Shown in pieces: positions 1 through 16,503 of a stretch of DNA of 25,000 nt (positions are counted from its first letter, which is position 1; every line of letters starts with the position of its first letter). Position numbers and translations under genes: made by a program. The notes under the pieces are model-generated. The model saw nothing but the letters and a program-made list of their open reading frames with translations. It did not search any database and was not told the origin of the DNA. Source of the DNA: Chondrilla cf. caribensis (lineage: Eukaryota > Porifera > Demospongiae > Chondrillida > Chondrillidae). Location: positions 145,001 to 170,000 of the forward strand of contig OZ026546.1 of NCBI GenBank assembly GCA_964020155.1, given 5' to 3'.

Positions 1-127
1 ACCGACCCCTCATCCCCTGAACTGCCCACATAAAGTATTACGCAATGTTCTAGTCTCAGTGCAGCCGGACCATTAACTGGTTCCTCTTGCAAGGTGAGGA
101 GGGTCTTGTAGTGTATGGTAACAGCCT

Positions 128-472
128 AGCAGGGGGTCTGGTCAGGGGGTCTGGTCAGGAGGTCTGGTCAGGGGGTCTGGTCAGGGGGTCTGGTCAGGAG
201 GTCTGGTCAGGGGGTCTGGTCAGGGGGTCTGGTCAGGGGGTCTGGTCAGGGGTCTGGTCAGGGGGTCTGGTCAGGGGGTCTGGTCAGGAGGTCTGGTCAG
301 GGGGTCTGGTCAGGGGGTCTGGTCAGGGGGTCTGGTCAGGGGGTCTGGTGAGGGGGTCTGGTCAGGGGGTCTGGTCAGGGGGTCTGGTCAGGGATCTAGT
401 CAGGAGGTCTGGTCAGGAGGTCTGGTCAGGGGGTCTGGTCAGGGGGTCTGGTCATGGGGTCTGGTGGATGAG
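128..472. repeat. G-rich 14-bp minisatellite in CFAP68-like intron 1
   Basis: About 24 imperfect head-to-tail copies of a 14-bp unit (GGGGGTCTGGTCAG and variants with GGAGG or fewer G) fill this stretch of the first CFAP68-like intron. On the gene's coding strand the unit reads as C-runs plus TGACCAG. The open frame running through it (87-479, plus) is a product of the repeat. The rest of 1-665 shows no exon that I can support. Confidence 0.9.
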
Positions 473-665
473 ACTATAATGTACTTGATGGGTAGGTCAT
501 GTCCTGTAGGATGTATCTGCATTCCTAGCTACACAACACACAGTGGAATAATGCAGTTTTGAAGAGACAAACGATATCATAAATACAGTTAGACACAACA
601 AGAATCTATGGATAGAATATCACCAAGCCAACAACCCACTTCCAACCAGATTTAATGATTCTTAC

Positions 666-896
666 CTGTGAGGGTAAGGGCTGGTTCCTCTTCAAATTCT
701 TAGCATCAAACCTCTCTTCGTTCCAATTTCCAATCAAAGTATCTGAGCTGTAGCTTTCTTCGTTTGTCGTCACTTTCCATCCAAATGTGTTCAATTTTTC
801 TGGAGATATTTCTGAAAGAAGAGTCGCTTGTCCGCTAGCTTGCGAAAAGCCAGTAAATTTCGGCTTTTGACTTGTAGAGTAAACATTAGAGGACAT
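666..896 (-). CDS. CFAP68: CFAP68 (C11orf1)-like ciliary protein, first coding exon, partial
   Basis: This is a 77-codon first exon, ATG at 896-894, ending in a consensus donor (CAG|GTAAG, GT at 665-664) in phase 0. The peptide carries the blocks FGWKVTTNEESYS, TLIGNWNEERFD and, at the exon end, PLPSQ. As I remember the family, human CFAP68 (C11orf1) has the same order of blocks (GW.CTTNE..YS, TL.GNWN.ER.D, PLPSQ) followed by a GHYFETTY-type segment. That segment is not found in 1-665, so the next exon should lie beyond the left edge. CFAP68 is known as a microtubule inner protein of ciliary doublets; the role here is inferred from similarity. The neighbour across a 147-bp shared promoter is also a cilium gene, which supports the call. 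Confidence 0.78.
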
Positions 897-1043
897 GTCT
901 CCACCTCACCATACGATCGAGGAGCGAAGATCTCTCAATGACCACCAGAGGCTGCTACGTAGGCAGCCATATGTAATCACCATGACAACGGAAGAAAATG
1001 GCTTCCGCAGTGACCTGGCCGGCCACACGGTGACTGGGAAGAT
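897..1043. promoter_or_regulatory. Bidirectional promoter between CFAP68-like gene and TMEM218
   Basis: Only 147 bp separate the start codons of two divergent genes, both linked to cilia. The interval must hold both 5' UTRs and a shared core promoter. I see no TATA box in a convincing place. The clearest element is the X-box-like dyad at 976-989. Confidence 0.7.
976..989. promoter_or_regulatory. X-box-like RFX binding site
   Basis: The 14-mer ATCACC-AT-GACAAC fits the RFX X-box consensus RYYNYY-N(1-3)-RRNRAC at every constrained base, with a 2-bp spacer. RFX factors drive ciliary genes across animals. Its position, 79 bp upstream of the CFAP68-like ATG and 54 bp upstream of the TMEM218 ATG, suits both genes. 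Confidence 0.62.
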
Positions 1044-2134
<1,091 letters not shown>

Positions 2135-2612
2135 TTGGTGTCCCACCTCAAAGAGGATGCGTGTTCTGTGTTGTGATGGATACCTGTTGTTGATATTGTA
2201 GTCCTGGTACTAATGGACTGCTGGGAGATTTGTGTACAGTGGACATTTGGAGGGTGGATTTAGTTCACTCACCTGCTGGTGATACAAGACACTGTAGCCT
2301 CTTTGTATAAATATCTAATTAGTTAATTGCTATTCTGCTGTTATGACAGTTATATCAACTGGTTGTTTGTTAGTCTAGTTCACTCAATTTGCTTGGTCAT
2401 CTCTATTCTATAGAACAAATGTGTAGTGATATCATACACCCATGGATTTAGCATTGCTTCAGAATCTTTTTCTCAAAACTTACAAAATCAAATAATTAAT
2501 ACATATAAACCAAAAATCACATGATTAAGTGCTTACAATTATTAACATTAATAACTACAGCAAGCAATAATAAATGAGCACTAAATTAGTTCACATAATG
2601 CGAAGGTTTCTC
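2135..2612. other. Intergenic space between convergent TMEM218 and ATP6V1A
   Basis: This 478-bp stretch holds the two 3' UTRs. There is no further coding signal. It is AT-rich from about 2450. AATAAA at 2569-2574 on the plus strand could end TMEM218. No canonical signal was found for ATP6V1A on the minus strand. Confidence 0.6.
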
Positions 2613-4710
2613 CTAAGACTCTTCTAATTTCCTGAACGATTCCTGGATCTGTTCATTCAGCTCTTCAAATGACCTCTCAATTTTGGCTTTACCATCTTTG
2701 ACTGGATCCTGTTGAGTTCAATCAAAATGTCAATGACTTGGGATGTACATACATGACACGCACACACCATACAAACACACCCACCCACCATGGAGACACA
2801 CCCACACCCACACACACCTACACACACCCCACACACACCTACACACACCATAAACTTCATTCTTGTCAACTTGTACAGCTCATCCCCGCAGTTCTCCCTG
2901 ATGGCGCCCCAGGTGATCTTGTTGTCTGCTTGAGCTGTCTTCTCAACAGCCTGCTGCGCTAGGTTGTAGAAGGTGATAATGTTGTTCAGCATCCCGACTG
3001 TCTTGTAGAAGGGACAGTACCGATCATACGGGGTATACCCATTTTGTTGCAAGAAATCCTCTTTGATCAGTTTTGCTATTTCAAGTGTGATCTTGTCGCC
3101 TTCCGCCAGTGAGCCCTGGATGTGAGTAACAGTTGCCATGACAACACATGAATGAGACATACGTACAACTAATGTACAAATTTTAGGTAGTCAACAGAAA
3201 CCAGTGGAGGGTCAGGCAACATGGATCTACACAGTACTACTAGCTACACCTAAGACACCACAACCATAGCTAAACATCCCCCCATCTACCTCCCCCACTT
3301 GGATGCTCCCCCACCTACCTCTCCCACTTGGGTGCTCCCCACCTACCTCCCCCACTTGGATGCTCCCCCACCTACCTCTCCCACTTGGGTGCTCCCCACC
3401 TACCTCCCCCACTTGGGTGCTCCCCACCTACCTCCCCACTTGGATGCTCCCCCAACTACTTCCTCAACTTAAGTACCTCTCTCATTTGGCCCCTCCCTCA
3501 CCTACCTCCCCCTCAGCCACACCCCCACCTACTTCCCCCTCAGCCCCTCCCCCACCTACCTTCCCCACTAGCTGTACTATCTCCGACAGATCCTCCTCTT
3601 CCTGTAGTATCTCCTTCACTTTTGCTCTCAAAGGAATAAACTCGGGATGGTTCTTGTCGTAGAATTCATCAAGGACACGAGTGTATTTTGAGTAACTTAG
3701 CAACCAGTTGATGGAAGGGAAGTGCTTCCTTTGAGCCAGCTTCTTATCCAGTCCCCAAAACACCTAAGGCCAGTCACATGATGATCACATGATGATCACA
3801 TTATTATAGACACTTGCTGCTAAGATCAGCTGAAAGCAATCACCATATTACTAACACACCCACAATTCTACCGACATACCCATCATTTCACTGACACACC
3901 TACAATTCTACCGACACGCCCATCATCCCACTGACACGCCCACAATTCTACCGACACACCTAATAACCCACTTACTTGTACGATATTCAATGTTTGAGCA
4001 GTTACAGGGTCAGAGAAGTCCCCACCCGGAGGGGAGACCGCACCCACAATGCTGACACTGCCATACCTCTCAGGATTGCCAAGGCAGATGACACGCCCTG
4101 CTCTCTCATAGAAGGACGCCAGCCGTGCACCAAGGTAGGCAGGGAAGCCATTTTCTATAGAGTGTGAGAGGTAAGAGGTCACTGGGGACTACACAAGGGG
4201 TCAATAAGGGAATACACAAGGGGTCATTGGGGGACTACACAAGGGGTCACTGGGGACTACACAAGGGGTCAATAAGGGAATACACAAGGGGTCATTGGGG
4301 GACTACACAAGGGGTCACTGGGGACTACACAAGGGGTCACTGGGAAACTACACAAGAGAGTTCAGTTCCACACACAAACCTGCAGGCATTTCAGCCAGCC
4401 GGCCAGAGATCTCACGCAGAGCCTCCGCCCACCTGTGGAGAGGTGATAACGATGACATAATAAACAGCAAACACTGAACACAAGAATATGAACACAATGA
4501 TCATATGGGTATGTCTAGATAGATAAGGAAGACATTGAATAGCTTGTGATTTTGTGAGAATAAGCTCTATTGATATATCGTAATACCCAGCAACTATCAA
4601 ACACATGATTGTGACTTAGACGTACGTAGCTTTAACTGGCATAACATCCCCAAAGACCACTACATACCCTCTATTACACACACACACACACACACACGCG
4701 TGCGCGCGCA

Positions 4711-4802
<92 letters not shown>

Positions 4803-7800
4803 ACACCTGGATGTGGAGTCAGCCATCATGGACACGTTGTAGCCCATATCTCTGAAGTATTCCGACAGAGTGATCCCAGTATAGATGGAGGCCTCTCGGG
4901 CGGCCACTGGCATGTTGGAGGTGTTAGCTACGAGCGCTGTACGCTTCATGATGGACTCTTCAACACCACCGATCTCAACTTTCAACTGCAAAAAATTGGA
5001 AACAGAAAAAGAAACAGACATAAAACAATATTGTAAGGTTGCCCAATGTACAGCTGAGGATAGCCTATACTGTGGAAGTAGACCAAACTGGAACGTCAAC
5101 TGGGGGAGGCAGGGAGTCCCTCACTGGGGGAGGCAGGGAGTTCCTCACTGAGGGAGGTAGGGAGTCTCTCACTGAGGGAGGTAGGGAGTCTCTCACTGAG
5201 GGAGGTAGGGAGTCTCTCACTGAGGGAGGCAGGGAGTCTCTCACTGAGGGAGGTAGGGAGTCTCTCACTGAGGGAGGTAGGGAGTCTCTCACTGAGGGAG
5301 GTAGGGAGTCTCTCACTGAGGGAGGCAGGGAGTCTCTCACTGAGGGAGGTAGGGAGTCTCTCACTATCAATTTTGAGGATCTTTGATTAAGACTATGAAC
5401 AAGCTGACCAGTACACATGTCAGTTCCTGTTGTGTTCCAGTGGGTCAGCACTGCTGGATTGCGGTTGTCGAGTGCATTTGAGGTCAAGGACAGTGGTCGA
5501 TGTGATTAAATACGGCAATATCGATCAATTCTCAATTGACATACTGAATGTAATCCTATCAGTACTGGATACAGTCACATTGGAATAAACCAGGTATCAG
5601 TACCGACATACTAATGGTCTGGTGGTGGTAGAAACCATGTCTGGACTCACCTCGGGGAAGTCCCTTAGCACCTCTGACATTTCGTTCCCCCTCTCCCCAC
5701 ATCCGACATAGATGATGACATCAGAGTTGGAGTACTTGGACAAGGATTGGGAAATCACAGTCTTCCCACACCCGAAGGCACCTGGAATAGCAGTGGTTCC
5801 TCCCTGGACACACCTGAAGATTAATGAGAGGGTTTTACTCTTGTAGATACACAGTTGAACTGTGTCATTGACTAAAGGTTCTATAATGAAAGCTACTGGA
5901 AGTATCATGTGGGTGTGTCATGTGGGTGTGTAGCAGATGCTATATTGAGTGACAAATCTTAATTAACAACAAGTAATACAGATGACTACATGCAGACATA
6001 CTCACATGTACATGCATGTGCATCTGTATATAAGTATGCAGTATGGATTATGTGCACATCGATGAGAACCTACATATGTACAAGTTAAGTATATATTTAT
6101 TGTCTAAACACTCACGGGAACAGTGAATCCAGTACTCTCTGTCCTGTTAGAAGAGGGTAGTTGGCTGCAAGCTTCTCGCTACAAGGCCTCAGCTGCCGAA
6201 CTGGCCATATCTGAGGATAGGTATGGGACAGAGTCACACTTCCAATTCAAATAGGCCATCAAAGTGAAACAGAAACCACCACAACCTATGCCCATGTATT
6301 CACATGCAGAGGACCAAGCCAGTGCTAGCCACTGCTGGATCACACCAAATTACATGGTTCATGCTTCAGCTGTACCTGGGTCATGTTGTACTTGGATTTG
6401 TCCCCTTCAAACTCCACCTCCAAGATGACATCCTAAGAAGCAAGGAATATGAACACTGGTCAATGTACACCATCACTCTACACCATCACTCTACACCATC
6501 ACTCTACACCTCCACTCTACACCTCCACTCTACACCTTCAATCTACACAACCACTCTACACCACCACTCTACACAACCACTCTACACCACCACTCTACAC
6601 CTCCACTCTACACCTACACCTACACCTCCACTCTACACCTTCAATCTACACAACCACTCTACACCACCACTCTACACCACCACTCTACACAACCACTCTA
6701 CACCACCACTCTACACCTCCACTCTACACCTACACCTACACCTCCACTCTACACCTCCACTCCAATCGATGTATGCCTATAGACATCCAATGACAGGCTG
6801 TACAGACACCCATCCACTGGTGTTGGGTACGTACATCTACTCCTATTACGACCTTCTGATACTCAGCAATATAAACACAGTCCTTGCAGTTGAACCACAC
6901 CCCTCACATCCCAGCCACACCCCTCACACTCCAGCCACACCCCTCACATCCTAACCACACCCTCACATCCCAGCCACACCTCTCGCATCCTAACCACACC
7001 CCTCACATCAATGGTGTAGTTCCCTTCCTCAGCGATGTAAGTGACTCGTCCCTTGGCCTTCGGTGGTAGCATGATCTTGTGATTAATGAGTGTGTTCTCG
7101 TGAACACTTCCATATATGTCACCACCTGACACATGGCTACCAACCTACAGTGTGAGATTGAGCAATAACAATGAGGCATTGAGCAATACAAATGATATAT
7201 TGAGTAATAGCAACAAGGTATTGAGCAATAACAATGGGGTATTGAGCAATACAAATGATACATTGAGTAATAGCAATGGAATACTGAGTAACAGGCGCTG
7301 ATGTCCTGGACTGAGTGCCACAACAGCTTATTCTGCACAACCTCCCACTTACTCTGAGGTCCTTGTCCGGCTTGAACTCCCACTGGTAATCTCTGTTGAG
7401 ACTGCGAGTGTTGACCCCTCTAGGAATGTAGATACCACCCGACATCTCTGAAATGTCCTGTGTACATCATGGAGCGTACAACCAAGGAAGAGTCAGACAG
7501 ACAGACAGACAGGCAGACAGACAGACAGGCAGACAGACAGAGACAGACAGACAGAGACAGAGAGAAAGACAGACAGGCAGACAGAAAGGAAACACAGTAA
7601 GCATATCAAAACGGCAATGTAAGCTACAAAGGTTGGAGGTGCCGTGTTAACCTTGAGTGGTCTCTGGATACCGTCAAATATGCTCCCAAGAATACCAGGA
7701 CCTAGCTCAACTGAGAGAGGCTTGCCGGTCCTCAGCACTGGATCACCAACACACACACCAGCTGGTGACAGCAGTCAAGGACGAACACAAGAAGACACAA

Positions 7801-8325
7801 CAAGAGCAATGACGCAATACTCGCAGTCAAGGCACGCGGTTATGAGAGGCAATCTAGCTAGGTAAAGTGTGGATACAGGTTTCCTCGTACACTTGGATGG
7901 TGGCATATTCTCCCTCCAACCTGATGATCTCCCCAACCAGTTCACTGTGGCCCACTCTCACCAGTTCGTACATTGCTGCTCCACTCATCCGCTCCGCCGT
8001 CACCACTGTGCGCACGAAATATGCCGTTAATACCACAACGAACGAACGGGGAGAACGAGGATGTACAGTCATAAACTTCACAAAGAAATAGAAATACTGA
8101 ATGTATCCTGTTTAGTATTGCGAACAAATCCACTAGATTAGTCCGTTGGAAATGAGTGTGGACAGAAAACATTGATAGGTAAATGCAAATGACAAGGGTA
8201 AGGTATAAAAGAGATAAGAAATTATAACATGACGTCCCCTCACCCGGTCCCGAAACACCGTAGACGTAGCCGTAGAGACTCTCCTTCTCGACATCTCGAA
8301 CTTTTGGTAACTCTTTACCAGCCAT
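2613..8325 (-). CDS. ATP6V1A: V-type proton ATPase catalytic subunit A
   Basis: Fourteen exons, complement(join(2613..2708, 2849..3115, 3560..3763, 3976..4154, 4380..4432, 4807..4985, 5651..5813, 6116..6210, 6376..6432, 7007..7144, 7353..7457, 7652..7761, 7877..8005, 8244..8325)), total 618 aa against 617 recalled for human. All junctions are GT-AG and in frame. It is the ATP-hydrolysing subunit of the cytosolic V1 sector, which drives proton pumping into organelles. Visible signatures are the Walker A loop [11 protein letters not shown] (exon 8), the [18 protein letters not shown] block with the catalytic glutamate, [20 protein letters not shown] (exons 9-10), [14 protein letters not shown] and [12 protein letters not shown] (exon 11), and [20 protein letters not shown] (exon 13). 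I chose the ATG at 8325 because MAGKELPKV...[10 protein letters not shown] matches the family start; an in-frame ATG at 8415 gives an unlikely extension. Almost every longer intron contains a tandem repeat. Confidence 0.97.
2757..2848 (-). repeat. GT-rich simple repeat, ATP6V1A intron 13
   Basis: On the coding strand this is irregular GTGTGTGTAGG / GTGTGGG repeats starting exactly at the donor of exon 13 (GT at 2848-2847). It is one of the introns in which a GT-rich repeat begins at the 5' splice site. Confidence 0.85.
3278..3559 (-). repeat. 28-29-bp minisatellite with donor-like motif, ATP6V1A intron 12
   Basis: Purine-rich on the coding strand. Units of about 28-29 bp contain GAGGTAGGTGGGG followed by AGCACCCAAGTG. 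The true donor of exon 12 is AAG|GTAGGTGGGG at the right edge, so each unit repeats the splice-donor sequence. The copies near the exon (3480-3559) are shorter variants. Confidence 0.85.
3850..3962 (-). repeat. Tandem repeat of about 40 bp, ATP6V1A intron 11
   Basis: About three copies made of two similar halves (GTGTGTCGGTAGAATTGTGG and GTGTGTCAGTGAAATGATGG on the coding strand). The repeat begins about 15 bp downstream of the exon 11 donor. Confidence 0.8.
4187..4365. repeat. Minisatellite, ATP6V1A intron 10
   Basis: About seven copies of a 24-28-bp unit around GGGGACTACACAAGGGGTCA, with a higher-order pattern in which a variant unit (CAATAAGGGAATACAC) recurs. It lies about 15 bp inside intron 10, past the donor GTTTGTGTG. 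Confidence 0.9.
4674..4806 (-). repeat. (GT)n microsatellite with CG block, ATP6V1A intron 9
   Basis: On the coding strand the intron reads GTGTGGTGTGTG straight from the donor (GT at 4806-4805) and continues as GT repeats, with a purine-pyrimidine GCGCGC-type block near 4697-4711. The alternation is of the kind that can form Z-DNA. Confidence 0.95.
5100..5365. repeat. 24-bp minisatellite, ATP6V1A intron 8
   Basis: Eleven copies of a 24-bp unit (AGTCTCTCACTGAGGGAGGTAGGG and close variants). Because 24 is a multiple of three, both strands stay open across it, giving spurious open frames. On the coding strand each unit reads CCTACCTCCCTCAG, which looks like a 3' splice acceptor. Confidence 0.93.
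6465..6765. repeat. 12-bp minisatellite, ATP6V1A intron 5
   Basis: About 25 copies of ACTCTACACCAC-type 12-mers, with variants CTCC, ATC, AAC and short CTACAC insertions arranged in a larger duplicated pattern. It sits just upstream (coding sense) of the exon 6 acceptor at 6433. Confidence 0.93.
6892..7009 (-). repeat. 20-bp minisatellite copying the exon 5 donor, ATP6V1A intron 5
   Basis: Six units of about 20 bp. On the coding strand each starts with GATGTGAGGGGTGTGG or a close variant. The exon 5 end and donor is itself GAT|GTGAGGGG, so the first unit spans the splice site and the others repeat it. Confidence 0.88.
7147..7295. repeat. ATTGAGCAATA-type tandem repeat, ATP6V1A intron 4
   Basis: About eight imperfect copies of an 18-20-bp unit (ATTGAGCAATACAAATGAT and ATTGAGTAATAGCAA types) fill most of intron 4. 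Confidence 0.85.
7491..7590. repeat. (CAGA)n simple repeat, ATP6V1A intron 3
   Basis: Degenerate CAGACAGA/CAGG tetranucleotide repeat; on the coding strand it reads CTGTCTGT. Confidence 0.93.
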
Positions 8326-8486
8326 CTTGCACCAGTCACGTGGTTTAGTTGCAACAAGCACGTTCCCATTTCCAATGTTAATGTGATCCAAATTCCAATT
8401 TAAGACCGTGAACACATACTAATGTACACTGATGTACAGTGCGTATTATTAGAAGGGTGTACACGCATCAGTATTAATATCGTGTT

Positions 8487-9700
8487 ATTATGCATCACAT
8501 GGACACTGGAGAGGCCAAGACCAGATAAACTTTTGACATTTTAGCTGGTCACCACGAGGTCGGTAGCACATCCTGGACAGTGCATGCGATTAGTATTGGA
8601 TGTGGACATTCAGCAGCCTGTGGTGATCAGGAATAGAATGTAAAATTACCTCAGTGATCACTACATGTAAATGACCTTGGAATGTACAAACAAAAGCATA
8701 TGTAACATATGGCCACTGGGGAGGTCTTGGTGACTGGTGATAAACATATTTAATATGCTACCACAAAGCCTGTAGCACCTCCAGGAGGGTGTAAGTGCAT
8801 ACATATTTGTGATATGGTGCATCACATGGACACTGGAGAGGCCATGATGACCAGATAAATTTTTTTTTGACATTTTAGCTGGTCACCACGAGGTCAATAG
8901 CACATCCTGGGTAGTGCATGCGATTTGTATTTGTGTTGTAAAGGTTGATACGGACATTGGGCAGCCAGCCTATGGTGATCAGGAATAGAATGTAAAATTA
9001 CCTCAGTGATCACCACAAGGTGTAAGAGTCCTTGGAATGTACAAACAAAAGCAATAATATGGAATATTATATGTAACATATGGCCACTGGGGAGGTCTGA
9101 TATTTTCACCAGACCTAGCTGGGGGCATGAACTAAGATACAAAACAGTTCCCATCTCCGTTTGTAGCCTGTACCTCTAGCTACATATGGAGGAGGGGGTG
9201 TGTCAACCTGATATTTTTACCAGGTGATCAGCAATAGAATGTTAATAACCTGAATGATCATCACGAGGTGTAGTGTACCTACATTGGATGTATATACAAA
9301 AGTATATGCATTATTATAGTGTCATATGGACACTGGGGAGAATTTTTGATTGGCAACAAAATGCATCTTTTGTGCTATCAGAAGAACTGTACTAGTTCCA
9401 GGAGTGTGTCCATACATCAGTATTCGTGCTATGATGCAACATGTGCACACAGGAGAGGCTGTGGTGACAAGTGATAAAATTTGACATTTTTTTGCTTGTC
9501 ACCGCAAGGCCTATAGCACACTCAGGACGGTTTGCATGCTTCTGAAATTGTGTTGGTGAGTTTGGGACAGACACTGGGTAGCCCTTGGTGACCGGCAACT
9601 TGATGTCAAATCAACTGAGTTACCACCACAAGGTGTATTGTACCTATATTAGAATGTATATACAAAAGTATATACAAAAATATGTGCATTATAATATGTG
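8487..9700. repeat. Diverged dyad-rich repeat family A
   Basis: A block starting TGCATCACATGGACACTGGA at 8491 recurs at 8818 (327 bp later) and in a more diverged form near 9435. Each copy holds inverted segments such as TGACCAG...CTGGTCA and GGTGATCA...TGATCACC, followed by ACNAGGT. The pattern suggests a decayed satellite or non-autonomous element with hairpin modules of about 160 bp. No coding capacity is visible. Confidence 0.7.
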
Positions 9701-10315
9701 TCATCTGGACACTGGGTAGAATTTCTGATTGCCAACCAAATGTATCTTGTTTGATATCAGATGGACCGTACTACTGCCAGGTGTAATACACTTATATTAG
9801 AATGCTCATACTAAAGTATGTATGGGAGAGAATACGTAGGAATATATAATCCAAAGCTCCATTTGCATAGCTCATGGGGGAGGGGGCGCGTCAAGCTGAT
9901 CTTTTTACCAGACCTAGCTGAGGACATGAACTAACATATGAAACAATTCCCATCTCTGTATGTGGCCTGTAACCATAGCTACATTCGGAGGTGCTTAATA
10001 TTTTTTCAATGTATGGGAGAATATAGGGGAGAAAACGCTAAGCACCTTTTCACGTAGCTCATGGGGGAGGAGGCGTGTCAAAGTGATACTTTTACCAGAC
10101 CTAGCTGGGGATGTGAACTAACATATGAAACAATTCCCGTCTCCATATGTAACCCATAACCCCAGCTACATTTGGAGGTGCTTAATATTTTTTCAATGTA
10201 TGGGAGAGTATAGGAGAAATAAATTCTAAGCACCTTTTTGCATAGCTCATAGGGGAGGAGGTGTGCCATGCTGATTTCTTTACCAGACCTAGCTAGGGGA
10301 CAGAGGGAAAGCAAT
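9095..10315. repeat. Diverged repeat family B, about 187-bp period
   Basis: The core ACCAGACCTAGCTG plus the following GAACTAA.ATA.AAACA.TTCCC recurs at about 9108, 9906, 10092 and 10282 (the last truncated). The last three are spaced about 186-190 bp. Between them GGAGGTGCTTAATATTTTTT is paired with an inverted TAAGCACCTTTT about 50 bp on, forming a potential hairpin. Family A and B copies interleave on the left. Confidence 0.72.
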
Positions 10316-10343
10316 TGACAATTTTATAGCTTTGAGGTCCCAT

Positions 10344-10372
10344 TTAGGGTTAGGGTTAGGTTTAGGGTTAGG
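10344..10372. repeat. Interstitial telomere-like repeat
   Basis: Four to five units of TTAGGG, one reading TTTAGGG, lie in a row inside the intergenic block. TTAGGG is the standard animal telomere repeat. The tract is far too short and too internal to be a chromosome end. Confidence 0.85.
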
Positions 10373-11380
10373 ACTTGGTGCAAAATCTGAATGGACTCAT
10401 ATTTTGTGAACCATAAATTTTATACACATATTATTTCAAAATATATCTTGCAATGTAAGCAAGTGATATACAAGTGATACAAGTGATACACAGTGGTACA
10501 AGTAGTCGAGATATTTTCTGAGGCACAAAGCACTGAAGGAAATACAACGAGTTATGTATGTTCTTACATCACACTAGCCAATCATACCTCGTGAATTATG
10601 ACATGATTACAGGATGTTGGACATTGCTTATTGAGCAAATTCTCCATTTGAGAAGTTTCTTCCTGCTCCGAGGTTGGAAATTGGTGTTTATGATGCTACT
10701 TTCGGAAAGAAATGCTGTCATTTTAATAATGCTAACACATGGGACTGTAATTACCTGCAAGGTGGGGAATACCCCTATTATATATGACTATACCATCCCA
10801 TTGTTGTGGAATGGTTATACATATTTCATCTGATTATCATTTATAAGTGTACAGCAGGGATTTGTCACTTCCTACATATATTATTGTACCCGATGGGTTC
10901 AAATGAGGTAGTCACATTTATTGCTCTGATAAACTCTACTTTCGAGTACCCGGCCAAGCATCACACCTCTGGCGGCACCCAATGCACTCTCAAAGACCTG
11001 TTAAAATCCAAGGGCGTGGTTTGCACTGTCACCTGGCTTTACCCATAACCGCAGCAGGTCTCTGATCCATTGCCATAATATTATATGGAAAGATAAGATG
11101 GTAATTTTGAAGCCTAATCAGCAGTTGTACAGCACACGTTTGAAGTTCAATTTCACTAGCTCCCCAGGCACATTGCACCAATCGCCTGGCTTAGAACAAG
11201 CAGGTTCCCAATTTAAACATTATATTATGATTTCAATTCCAAATTCAAGGTCTGACACACACACACATGTACCATGCCTATCAGATGCACAATAACGACA
11301 TACACACAATACTGTGTGTTCAGATGATAGATTTGGAAAATCATGTAATGTGTCAGATGTGGTGTGGCCATTGACTCCAG

Positions 11381-16503
<5,123 letters not shown>

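Larger units (their letters stand above)
8326..11380. other. Gene-poor intergenic block between ATP6V1A and PSMC4
   Basis: About 3 kb with no open frame that looks like a conserved protein. The left two thirds consist of two families of diverged tandem or dyad repeats (listed separately) and a telomere-like tract. From about 10373 to 11380 the sequence is mostly unique; short frames such as 10558-10833 and 10806-11048 (plus) have no recognisable domain. The ATP6V1A promoter must lie just right of 8325, but I see no clear core element. Confidence 0.7.

Noticed and set aside
87..479. 130-codon plus-strand frame rich in GLVRGSGQ
   Set aside because: It is the 14-bp minisatellite in translation, inside an intron of the CFAP68-like gene on the other strand.
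5039..5487. Repetitive frames (GGRESLTE and VRDSLPPS types)
   Set aside because: Both come from the 24-bp repeat, which has no stops in either strand; no start context or non-repeat domain.
8326..8415. ATP6V1A start at the in-frame ATG at 8415
   Set aside because: The 30-residue extension has no likeness to the family, while the ATG at 8325 gives the expected N-terminus and total length.
10558..11295. Plus-strand frames of 65-91 codons between the repeat block and PSMC4
   Set aside because: No recognised domain, no splice-consistent chain, and composition like the surrounding non-coding DNA.
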